Below are positions 43,878 to 51,289 of a stretch of DNA of 64,000 nucleotides, piece after piece. Below the pieces are notes generated by a model. It did no database searches. It saw nothing but the letters and a program-made list of their open reading frames with translations, and was not told the DNA's origin. A program made the position numbers and the translations under genes. The first letter of the stretch is position 1. Each line of letters begins with the position of its first letter. The stretch lies in assembly GCF_009192765.1 (NCBI RefSeq), contig NZ_VOHQ01000004.1:62001-126000 (forward strand). The letters run 5' to 3'. The DNA is from Agriterribacter humi. Its GTDB lineage: Bacteria; Bacteroidota; Bacteroidia; Chitinophagales; Chitinophagaceae.

Positions 43878-44306
43878 ATGGTCCCTATTCACTTTTTCTT
43901 CCCCTATCAAAAGTTCTCGCTTACTCAAAGAACAAAGCTAAAGTCGTTTATCAGGGAGATATTTAAAAAGGAAAAGAAATCCCTCGTCAAGCTCCAGTAT
44001 ATTTTTTGTACCGATGCATATCTGCTTGAAATCAACAGACAATATTTACAGCATGACTATTATACCGATATTATAACTTTTGAGCTTGGCGCAGCAGGAA
44101 AGATTGACGGTGAAATATACATCAGTGCAGAGCGGGTAAAGGAAAATGCCCGGTTAATGCAAACCAGTTTTAAAGAAGAATTGCACCGCGTAATTTTTCA
44201 TGGAGTGCTGCATCTCTGTGGCTATAAGGATAAGTTAAAAAACGAAAACCTTGAAATGAGAACAAAAGAAGATCGTTTATTGCAGTTATACTTTGATAAA
44301 AAATAA
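43878..44306 (+). CDS. ybeY: Endoribonuclease YbeY / rRNA maturation factor
   Basis: YbeY is a zinc-dependent nuclease for 16S rRNA 3'-end maturation and ribosome quality control. The 142-residue form starts MVPIHFFFPYQKF (ATG 43878). It has LEINRQYLQHDYYTDIITFELG and the metal motif HGVLHLCGYKD. The third ligand, His in E. coli (HGTLHLLGYDH), is replaced by Lys-Asp here. I take this for the usual form in the phylum, from memory of related sequences. The stop codon is 12 bp before the CAP-domain gene's GTG start and 4 bp before the first parS-like site. Confidence 0.95.
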   Translation: MVPIHFFFPYQKFSLTQRTKLKSFIREIFKKEKKSLVKLQYIFCTDAYLLEINRQYLQHDYYTDIITFELGAAGKIDGEIYISAERVKENARLMQTSFKEELHRVIFHGVLHLCGYKDKLKNENLEMRTKEDRLLQLYFDKK

Positions 44307-44310
44307 ACTC

Positions 44311-44326
44311 CGTTCCACGTGAAACG
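44311..44326. promoter_or_regulatory. parS-like site 1
   Basis: CGTTCCACGTGAAACG agrees at 14 of 16 positions with the chromosomal parS consensus TGTTNCACGTGAAACA, including the whole GTTCCACGTGAAAC core. ParB bound here would help load SMC and segregate the origin. The GTG inside the site is the start codon of the CAP-domain gene. Confidence 0.7.
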
Positions 44327-44984
44327 TTTCCTTATTACAATTATTGTGTCACTCTTTTTTACCATCGCTTTTAGCCAGGGTTCTATGGTTTTAAGTGACA
44401 AACCCTTCATAATTACACCGGTAAAAGACACGGCTTTGGAAAACTGGCTGAGCATAAACCCGGCTTATGCTCAGTTAGGAGCTCAGGAAAAAGAGGTTGT
44501 TTACTGGGTAAATTATGCCAGGAAGGAACCCCGGCTGTTCTCCAAAACCATTTTATTGCCCTTTTTGAAGCAATTTCCTGAAGCAAAAAGCAATTACACC
44601 CGGTCCTTGATCAATGATCTGTCAAACCTTTCTTCCCGCCCGCCACTTGCTCCCTCAAAAAAACTATATGAAGTCGCCAGTAGTCACACAAAAGATTTAG
44701 GCTCCAATCGGCTCAACATTTCTCATAATTCTTCAAAAGGTGAATCCTTTAAAGAACGCCTGAACAAGTTTGGCTATTTTGACTGTGTTTCAGAGAATGT
44801 GTACGAGGGAAAAAAAGATGGTTTACAGGCAGTTCTTTTTCTTCTTATTGACGCCGGTGTCCAAAACCTGGGACATCGTAAAAATATACTTGACTCCAAT
44901 ATGAAGTATATAGGTGTATCCTTCTTTCCAATTAAAGGAAGGACGAACCAATATTTTATGGTTCAGGATTTTTCCTGCAATTAA
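44319..44984 (+). CDS. Exported CAP-domain (SCP/PR-1) protein
   Basis: This 221-residue exported protein begins at GTG 44319, which lies inside a parS-like palindrome. No better start with a signal peptide exists (MKRFLITIIVSLFFTIAFSQ). The CAP domain follows from about 55: QEKEVVYWVNYARKEP, LYEVASSHTKDLG, SENVYEG and GHRKNILDSNMKYIGV, with a final QDFSCN strand. The catalytic or ligand His and Glu of this fold are present (SSHTKD, SEN, GHRKN). Bacterial CAP proteins are of mostly unknown role. It is flanked on both sides by parS-like sites. Confidence 0.88.
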   Translation: MKRFLITIIVSLFFTIAFSQGSMVLSDKPFIITPVKDTALENWLSINPAYAQLGAQEKEVVYWVNYARKEPRLFSKTILLPFLKQFPEAKSNYTRSLINDLSNLSSRPPLAPSKKLYEVASSHTKDLGSNRLNISHNSSKGESFKERLNKFGYFDCVSENVYEGKKDGLQAVLFLLIDAGVQNLGHRKNILDSNMKYIGVSFFPIKGRTNQYFMVQDFSCN

Positions 44985-44988
44985 AGTT

Positions 44989-45004
44989 AGTTCCACGTGA
45001 AACA
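44989..45004. promoter_or_regulatory. parS-like site 2
   Basis: AGTTCCACGTGAAACA agrees at 15 of 16 positions with the parS consensus. It lies 678 bp from site 1 and 66 bp before mnmG. In many bacteria parS sites occur close to gidA/mnmG and the replication origin. Confidence 0.75.
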
Positions 45005-45057
45005 TTGTTATCATACATCAATCCGTAAATAAATATCCCTGTTATTTTTTGCTGCTG

Positions 45058-45065
45058 TAATTTTG
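45058..45065 (+). promoter_or_regulatory. Putative -7 element of mnmG
   Basis: TAATTTTG matches TAnnTTTG and ends 4 bp before the mnmG ATG, so the transcript would be nearly leaderless. Confidence 0.35.
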
Positions 45066-45069
45066 CCGC

Positions 45070-46938
45070 ATGTTTTCAACATATGACGTAATTGTGGTTG
45101 GTGCAGGCCATGCGGGCTGTGAAGCAGCAGCAGCGGCGGCAAATATGGGCAGCAAGGTTTTGCTCGTCACCATGAACCTGCAAACCATAGCTCAAATGAG
45201 TTGTAATCCGGCTATGGGTGGAATTGCCAAAGGCCAAATAGTAAGGGAGATTGATGCTATGGGTGGCTATTCTGGCATTGTTACAGATGCTACCATGATC
45301 CAGTTCAGAATGCTGAATAAATCCAAGGGACCCGCAATGTGGAGCCCCCGGGCGCAGAGCGACAGGATACTTTTCTCGCAAAAGTGGAGGGAAATGCTGG
45401 AACAAACACCCAACCTGGATTTTTATCAGGATATGGTTAACGGCTTACTCGTTAAAGACGGTCAATGCTTTGGCGTAATAACCGGCATGGGACATGAAAT
45501 AAAAGCCAAAGCAGTAGTACTCACCAATGGCACTTTTTTAAATGGTATTATCCATATTGGCGAAAAAAGATTTGGAGGCGGAAGAGTTGCTGAAAAAGCA
45601 GCAACCGGTATTACAGAACAATTGGTGGAACTGGGGTTTGAAAGCGACAGGTTAAAAACGGGAACTCCGCCCCGCGTAGACGGAAGAAGCTTGGATTATT
45701 CCAAAATGGAGGAACAGAAAGGAGATGACGAAATCAGCGGCTTTAGCTTCTCCCCGGTTTCTAAAATTAAAGCTCGGCAGCAAAAAAGCTGCTGGATTAC
45801 ATATACCAATCAAACTGTTCACGACATTCTTAAAACAGGGTTCGACAGGAGCCCGATGTATGCCGGGCGAATAGAAGGTGTTGGCCCCAGGTATTGCCCC
45901 AGTATAGAAGACAAGATAAACCGCTTTGCTGAAAGAGACCGGCACCAGATTTTTGTTGAACCGGAAGGATGGAATACGGTAGAAATCTATGTAAATGGAT
46001 TCTCCACTTCACTGCCCGAAGAGGTACAATTTGAGGCGCTTCGCATGATCCCTGGCTTTGAAGCTGCCAAAATGTTCAGACCCGGATACGCCATAGAGTA
46101 TGATTATTTTCCTCCTACCCAACTCAATTATTCTTTGGAAACAAAACGTATTGAGCACCTTTTTTTTGCCGGGCAAATCAACGGCACTACAGGTTATGAA
46201 GAAGCTGCCTGCCAGGGCTTAATAGCGGGGATGAATGCGCATCTCACCTCACAAAATAAAGCGCCTTTCATTCTTAAAAGAAGCGATGCATACATTGGCG
46301 TGCTCATTGACGATCTGATCAGTAAAGGAACAGAAGAACCCTACAGAATGTTTACCAGCCGTGCAGAATTCAGAACTTTATTGCGGCAGGATAATGCCGA
46401 TTTACGGTTAACAGAAAAATCATATATGTCAGGATTGGCTTCAGAAGAAAGAATGAAAGCGTTAGAAGAAAAAAGGAGTTCAGTTAATAATATACTAAAT
46501 ATTATTAATTCTTTATATATTGATCCACAAGATATAAATCCTTTTCTTCAAAATATTCCTACTGCACCAATCACCCAAAAACAAAAAGCGGCTCAATTGC
46601 TGCTTCGTCCGGGTATCAATCTCACGGATTTGCAAACAGCCCTGCCTAAATTAACCGAAGCGCTTCAAAACGACAAACCGGAAGCTATAGAACAGGCTGA
46701 AATTCAAATTAAATATAATATATATATAGAAAAAGAGAAAGAGCTGGTTTCAAAGATGAGCAAACTCGAAGATCTTATGATCCCGGAAAATTTTAATTAT
46801 TCTGGTATTTCCGCACTTTCTACAGAAGCCAGGCAAAAATTTATAAGGGTTAAACCCAGAACACTTGGTCAGGCCTCACGCATTTCAGGCGTCAATCCAA
46901 GCGATGTTCAAATTTTGATGGTATATATGGGAAGATAG
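45070..46938 (+). CDS. mnmG: tRNA uridine-5-carboxymethylaminomethyl(34) synthesis enzyme
   Basis: MnmG (GidA) is the FAD enzyme that, with MnmE, installs cmnm5U at wobble U34 of several tRNAs. The 622 residues carry the FAD motif VIVVGAGHAGCEAAAAAANMG, NPAMGGIAKGQIVREIDAMGG, TGTPPRVDGRSLDYS, the MYAGRIEGVGPRYCPSIEDKINRF stretch with a catalytic Cys, QINGTTGYEEAACQGLIAGMNA and the C-terminal MnmE-binding helices (EARQKFIRVKPRTLGQASRISGVNPSDVQILMVYMGR). It is downstream of the second parS-like site. In many bacteria this gene marks the origin region. Confidence 0.98.
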   Translation: MFSTYDVIVVGAGHAGCEAAAAAANMGSKVLLVTMNLQTIAQMSCNPAMGGIAKGQIVREIDAMGGYSGIVTDATMIQFRMLNKSKGPAMWSPRAQSDRILFSQKWREMLEQTPNLDFYQDMVNGLLVKDGQCFGVITGMGHEIKAKAVVLTNGTFLNGIIHIGEKRFGGGRVAEKAATGITEQLVELGFESDRLKTGTPPRVDGRSLDYSKMEEQKGDDEISGFSFSPVSKIKARQQKSCWITYTNQTVHDILKTGFDRSPMYAGRIEGVGPRYCPSIEDKINRFAERDRHQIFVEPEGWNTVEIYVNGFSTSLPEEVQFEALRMIPGFEAAKMFRPGYAIEYDYFPPTQLNYSLETKRIEHLFFAGQINGTTGYEEAACQGLIAGMNAHLTSQNKAPFILKRSDAYIGVLIDDLISKGTEEPYRMFTSRAEFRTLLRQDNADLRLTEKSYMSGLASEERMKALEEKRSSVNNILNIINSLYIDPQDINPFLQNIPTAPITQKQKAAQLLLRPGINLTDLQTALPKLTEALQNDKPEAIEQAEIQIKYNIYIEKEKELVSKMSKLEDLMIPENFNYSGISALSTEARQKFIRVKPRTLGQASRISGVNPSDVQILMVYMGR

Positions 46939-46961
46939 ATTTAAAGTGCTTAAAGCCCTGT

Positions 46962-47972
46962 TTACAAGCCTAAGGATGCACTTATCTCCAACATACGCCT
47001 GATCGGTTTCAAAGCGGCTATCCGTAAATCTTCATCCATTGTAAGTTCCGGCGATTCATATTCCATACACAGGTATAATTTTTCAAGCGTATTCAGTTTC
47101 ATATGCGGACAATCATTACAAGCGCAACTATTGTCCGGCGGCGCAGGAATAAATATTTTATGCGGGGAATTCTTTTGCATCTGGTGTAATATACCCGTTT
47201 CTGTAGCTACTATAAATTCCTTTCCCTCATCTTTTTCGGTAAACTTGAGCAACTGTGTAGTGGAACCAATAAAATCGGCCAATTGTAACACCACATCTTC
47301 ACACTCCGGATGTGCAATTACTTTGGCATTGGGATGCCTTACTTTCAATCTGGTGATCTTTTCCCTGCTAAAAATTTCGTGTACCATGCACGCGCCATTC
47401 CACAACACCATATTGCGGCCGGTTTTTTTGTTGATGTAAGCACCCAGGTTTTTATCGGGCGCAAAGATGATCTTTTGATCTTCCGGTAAACTCTCTACTA
47501 TTTGCCTGGCATTTGAAGAAGTGCAGATAATATCGCTTAAAGCCTTAATTCCCGCAGAGCAATTAATGTAAGATATAACAAGATGATCAGGATGCTCATC
47601 TTTAAACTTTTTAAACAGAGGCGGAGGAGCCGAATCAGATAAAGAACAACCTGCTTTCAGATCGGGCAATAAAACCTTTTTTCCGGGATTTAAAATTTTT
47701 GCTGTTTCAGCCATAAAATGAACTCCCGCAAAAACAATAATGTCTGCGGTTGTTTTTTCGGCCTGCTGTGCCAGTCCAAGGCTATCGCCAATATAATCCG
47801 CTACATCCTGGATATCTGCTTCCTGGTAGTAATGTGCCAGAATTATGGCGTTCTTTTCTTTCTTCAATCTTTCTATCTCTTTAAACAGATCCAGGCGTGC
47901 GTCAATATCAACATCTAAAAAACCAACCTGCTGTACATTTTTCTTTGCCTCATCAATGTTAATTACTGCCAT
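46962..47972 (-). CDS. nadA: Quinolinate synthase A
   Basis: NadA is the [4Fe-4S] enzyme that condenses iminoaspartate with dihydroxyacetone phosphate to quinolinate. The 336-residue product has [63 protein letters not shown] (first cluster Cys), [22 protein letters not shown], the [10 protein letters not shown] stretch and, at the C-terminus, [24 protein letters not shown] with the remaining cluster cysteines. It is convergent with mnmG and reads away from the AT-rich gap that starts at 47973. Confidence 0.97.
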   Translation of the reverse strand: MAVINIDEAKKNVQQVGFLDVDIDARLDLFKEIERLKKEKNAIILAHYYQEADIQDVADYIGDSLGLAQQAEKTTADIIVFAGVHFMAETAKILNPGKKVLLPDLKAGCSLSDSAPPPLFKKFKDEHPDHLVISYINCSAGIKALSDIICTSSNARQIVESLPEDQKIIFAPDKNLGAYINKKTGRNMVLWNGACMVHEIFSREKITRLKVRHPNAKVIAHPECEDVVLQLADFIGSTTQLLKFTEKDEGKEFIVATETGILHQMQKNSPHKIFIPAPPDNSCACNDCPHMKLNTLEKLYLCMEYESPELTMDEDLRIAALKPIRRMLEISASLGL

Positions 47973-48538
47973 AGTATTTAATAATAATTGATTATTTATT
48001 TAAAAGCCCTATTACTATTACGGCTGTGAATATGGGGAAATATAGGTAAACCAATTTCTTGGCAAAGTTAAAACTAATACTTTATACACTTTCATTCACA
48101 AGCTGTTCACAGGGAGGAAATAAACAGCAGTATATGTTTTCAAATGTTATTAACAATGTTGAAGGATTAAGGGTGCGGAAAAGTTTCCTCTTATTTTTTA
48201 TTAATTAGCTGTTAATAAGCTGTGGTGAAATTTCTTTTTTTGGTCATTATTTCACTGGTTGGGAAGAGACTGATATTTCCAAAATAATATGTTGTCCTGA
48301 ACAGCACATTAAAAAAAGGTTAAACCCGGGGTTTTCAACATAAAAGGGTATGTATCAACAACAGGATGTGGATTGCTATAAACGCGCTTCCTTCCTTTTT
48401 TATTGTTCTGAGGGAACCAGCAGATATCCACTTTTTAAAAAGCAGGAGGGATGCTGCTTTACAGTCGTTTTCCACAATTTGTTGATAAACGTATATTACC
48501 CTATTTTTGCCGTCCATAAAAAATACATTCATTATTAT
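47973..48538. other. AT-rich intergenic region with DnaA-box-like words; candidate replication origin
   Basis: This 566-bp gap is the most AT-rich long gap in the window and has no gene. Words near the DnaA box TTATCCACA are TTTTCCACA (48468-48476), TTATCAACA on the minus strand (48480-48488), TTATTAACA on plus (48147-48155) and on minus (48210-48218), TCATTCACA (48092-48100), CTGTTCACA (48103-48111), GTATCAACA (48352-48360), TTTTCAACA (48332-48340) and CAATCCACA on the minus strand (48367-48375). None is a perfect box. Two parS-like sites lie 3 to 4 kb to the left. The flanking genes nadA and the PpiD-like gene are transcribed away from the gap. It may equally be only a shared promoter region. 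Confidence 0.35.
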
Positions 48539-50662
48539 ATGTCTATTATTCAGACTATCCGGGACAAAGCTGCTGTTTTGGTATTTGGGATTATCGGTAT
48601 CAGCTTAATTGGGTTTTTAGTGCAGGATGCTTTTGTTGGAGGTGGCAGCCATTTGTTTACTGCCCCGTCTTCCACCGTAGGAAAAGTAAATGGCGTTGCT
48701 ATTGAAAGGGAAAGTTTTGATGAAAGGGTGAGAGCTATGGAAGCGCAGTACCAGTCGCAGGGCTACCGCGTAGATGAATCTGTGCGTCAGGAAATTCAAA
48801 ACCAGATATGGAATGGTTTAATAAGCAAAGAACTGATAACTGCAGAAGCTCAAAAACTGGGTATAGACTTTACATCCAAAGAATTTACAGAATTGTTATT
48901 TAGTGAAAATGCACCACAGGAATTTAAACAACAATTCACCGATCCTAAAACAGGCGTATATAATATTGAAGCGGCACGCAACGCTTTTAAAACATTGCAA
49001 AAAAGCAAGGATGCCGCTCAACTGCGGCAGGTGAATGATCAGTTGATTGATCCCATTGTACTGAGCCAGATACAAAAAAAGCTCATGACCATTTTTACCA
49101 ATGGTACCTATATACCCAAATGGTTAATTGAAAAACAAAATGCAGTAACAGGCCAGGTGGCAGACATTTCTTTTGTGGGCTTGTCTTATTCAACAGTTGC
49201 CGATTCATCAGTGAATGTTACAGATGCGGAGATTAACGATTATATACAAAAGCATAAAGACAATTTTAAGCAGGAAAAAAGCCGGAGCATTGCGTATGTA
49301 TTATTTAATGCGGCACCCAATAAACAGGATAGCGCCAATTTGTGGAACAAAATGGAAGAATTGAAAAAGCCATTGGCCGAAGCAGCGGATGCCGGTGTTT
49401 TTGTTACAAGGCAGGGAACAAAATCGCAGTTTTTCGATGGTTACATGAACAAAAGCCGTATTCAGGTACCGGTTAAAGACTCTTTGTTTCGGTTGTCGCC
49501 TGGTGAAGTGTATGGTCCTTACTATGATGGGAACTCCATTGTAATTGCCCGTATGATCGGATCGAAAGTATTGCCCGATTCGGTAAAAGCCCGTCATATA
49601 TTAATAGGAACAATTAACCCTCAAACAGGTCAGCCAACACTTGCCGATTCTGTTGCCAAAAAAAGAATAGACAGCATACAGCAGGCTATTGCGGGTGGCG
49701 CTTCTTTCGAATTATTGGTTACTAAGTATTCAGATGATGAAGGATCAAAAGCAGTGTTTGGTAATTTAGGTTATTTTCCAAACGGTCAAATGGTAAAAGC
49801 CTTTAATGATTTTGCTTTTGAAGGAAAAACAGGTGACAAAGGCGTTGTAAAAACGGAATACGGATACCATTATATCGAAATTCTGGATCAGAAGAATTTT
49901 GAGCAGGCATATAAAATCGCCTATTTGTCGAAACCCATTGAAGCCAGTGTGGAAACAGATCGTGCAGCCTCAGCAGCGGCCACGCAATTTGCTTCTGTAA
50001 GCCGTACAGCCAGGGCTTTTGATGAGAATGTTGTTAAGGAAAAACTCAATAAACGCATAGCAGAAAGTGTAAAAGATATGGATTACCAGGTTACGGGGGT
50101 CGGAACATCCAGAGCATTTATTAAATGGATATATAACAATAAGCCAGGAACGGTTTCGGATCCCATATCGGTAGGTGACCAATATGTGGTGGCGCTTATT
50201 ACCGGTGAAAAAGAAGAGGGCGTGCAATCTGCTGAAGAAGCAAGGATAATAGTAGAGCCGCAATTACGGAATAAAAAGAAAGCTGCTCAGCTTGTTGCGA
50301 AATTTGGTAAATATGCGTCCATTGATGAAGCAGCGAAAAATACGGGCCAACAGGTTCAGCAGGCAGACAGTATACGGTTCGCCGATAATTTTAAACCGGC
50401 ATTCGGTAATGAATTAATATTGATAGGAGCCGCGCTAAATAAAAATTATCAGGAAAAAGTATCGCCGCCGCTCGCCGGCAATACCGGGGTGTATGCACTA
50501 CAGGTAAAAAATTTAGGAGCCTTGCCTAATGATGCCGCCAACGTTGAAGAACAGCGTAAAGCAACAGCGATGCAAATGAAACAAACGATGGGTTATGCTG
50601 TGATGCAGGCATTGAAAGAAGCAGCAACGGTAAAAGATACCCGTATGAAAGCGGGGTATTGA
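48539..50662 (+). CDS. PpiD-like peptidylprolyl isomerase / periplasmic foldase
   Basis: This 707-residue membrane-anchored chaperone starts at MSIIQTIRDKAAVLVFGIIGISLIGF (ATG 48539); 63 upstream in-frame residues come from the AT-rich gap and are discarded. It has one N-terminal transmembrane helix, a SurA/PpiD-type N-terminal domain (VGKVNGVAIERESFDERVRAMEAQYQSQ), a parvulin rotamase domain in the middle (VKARHILIG... SFELLVTKYSDDEGSKAVFGNLGYF...GDKGVVKTEYGYHYIEILDQK) and a second, degenerate parvulin-like region. The role is folding of exported proteins at the inner membrane. It ends with a strong terminator. Confidence 0.92.
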   Translation: MSIIQTIRDKAAVLVFGIIGISLIGFLVQDAFVGGGSHLFTAPSSTVGKVNGVAIERESFDERVRAMEAQYQSQGYRVDESVRQEIQNQIWNGLISKELITAEAQKLGIDFTSKEFTELLFSENAPQEFKQQFTDPKTGVYNIEAARNAFKTLQKSKDAAQLRQVNDQLIDPIVLSQIQKKLMTIFTNGTYIPKWLIEKQNAVTGQVADISFVGLSYSTVADSSVNVTDAEINDYIQKHKDNFKQEKSRSIAYVLFNAAPNKQDSANLWNKMEELKKPLAEAADAGVFVTRQGTKSQFFDGYMNKSRIQVPVKDSLFRLSPGEVYGPYYDGNSIVIARMIGSKVLPDSVKARHILIGTINPQTGQPTLADSVAKKRIDSIQQAIAGGASFELLVTKYSDDEGSKAVFGNLGYFPNGQMVKAFNDFAFEGKTGDKGVVKTEYGYHYIEILDQKNFEQAYKIAYLSKPIEASVETDRAASAAATQFASVSRTARAFDENVVKEKLNKRIAESVKDMDYQVTGVGTSRAFIKWIYNNKPGTVSDPISVGDQYVVALITGEKEEGVQSAEEARIIVEPQLRNKKKAAQLVAKFGKYASIDEAAKNTGQQVQQADSIRFADNFKPAFGNELILIGAALNKNYQEKVSPPLAGNTGVYALQVKNLGALPNDAANVEEQRKATAMQMKQTMGYAVMQALKEAATVKDTRMKAGY

Positions 50663-50687
50663 TAAACGATACTATTTATTCCCAAAG

Positions 50688-50720
50688 AGTCGCCGGCTTA
50701 AAGTTGGCGACTTTTTTTAT
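50688..50720 (+). terminator. Rho-independent terminator of the PpiD-like gene
   Basis: AGTCGCCGGC (50688-50697) pairs with GTTGGCGACT (50703-50712), with two G-U pairs and a TTAAA loop, followed by a T-run. Confidence 0.9.
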
Positions 50721-50725
50721 TTCGG

Positions 50726-50733
50726 TAACTTTG
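50726..50733 (+). promoter_or_regulatory. Putative promoter of the DUF2480 gene
   Basis: TAACTTTG matches TAnnTTTG and lies 4 bp before the ATG. A TTGG word 18 bp upstream (50704-50707) could be the -33 element, but it is inside the terminator stem. Confidence 0.4.
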
Positions 50734-50737
50734 CTTT

Positions 50738-51259
50738 ATGAATGATGTAATAATTAACAAAGTAGCCGAAAGCGGCATTGTTACAATAGATTTGGAAACC
50801 TTTTATCCTAAAGTAGAGACAGCGGTTTTTGATATCAAAGACTACCTGTTTAAAGGATTGATTTTAAAAGAAAAGGATTTTAGGGAAGCACTAAAGCATA
50901 CAGACTGGCAGCAATACAATGGAAAATATATTGCTTTAACCAATACTGCAGATGCCATAATACCCATGTGGGCCTATATGCTTGCCGTTTCTTATTTGCA
51001 GCCGCTCGCCAAAGACATTGTATTTGGCAGTGAAAGGAACTTACTGCAAACACTGATGCTCAATAATATTTCAAACATAAGCGTGGATGATTATGCGGGC
51101 AAAAGAATTGTTATAAAAGGATGCGGCGATGTGGTGCTCCCGGAAGCGGCTTATGCGGCCATTACACAAAAATTACGTCCAGTGGTTAAAAGCCTGATGT
51201 ATGGCGAACCGTGCAGCACAGTGCCTGTGTATAAAGCTGCTCCTGTTAAGCCACAATAA
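50738..51259 (+). CDS. DUF2480 family protein
   Basis: This 173-residue cytoplasmic protein matches DUF2480, a Bacteroidota family of unknown function. Characteristic stretches are NKVAESGIVTIDLETFYP, DIKDYLFKGLILKEKDFREALK, YNGKYIALTNTADAIIPMWAYMLA and RIVIKGCGDVVLPEAAYAAITQKL. The end (KAAPVKPQ) is low in complexity. It lies between a terminator and the convergent cytochrome lipoprotein and is transcribed on its own. The conserved KGCG and trailing helices suggest a small enzyme or binding protein, but no activity can be named. Confidence 0.9.
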   Translation: MNDVIINKVAESGIVTIDLETFYPKVETAVFDIKDYLFKGLILKEKDFREALKHTDWQQYNGKYIALTNTADAIIPMWAYMLAVSYLQPLAKDIVFGSERNLLQTLMLNNISNISVDDYAGKRIVIKGCGDVVLPEAAYAAITQKLRPVVKSLMYGEPCSTVPVYKAAPVKPQ

Positions 51260-51289
51260 ATTGCTTTTATCGAACAGCTTTGTAAAGAT

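Noticed and set aside
1-47972. A nadB-nadA operon
   Set aside because: The two genes are about 46 kb apart with many other genes between, so they are only in the same pathway.
48350-48538. Longer N-terminus for the PpiD-like protein
   Set aside because: The 63 extra residues come from the AT-rich gap and precede a typical membrane-anchor start MSIIQTIRDKA.
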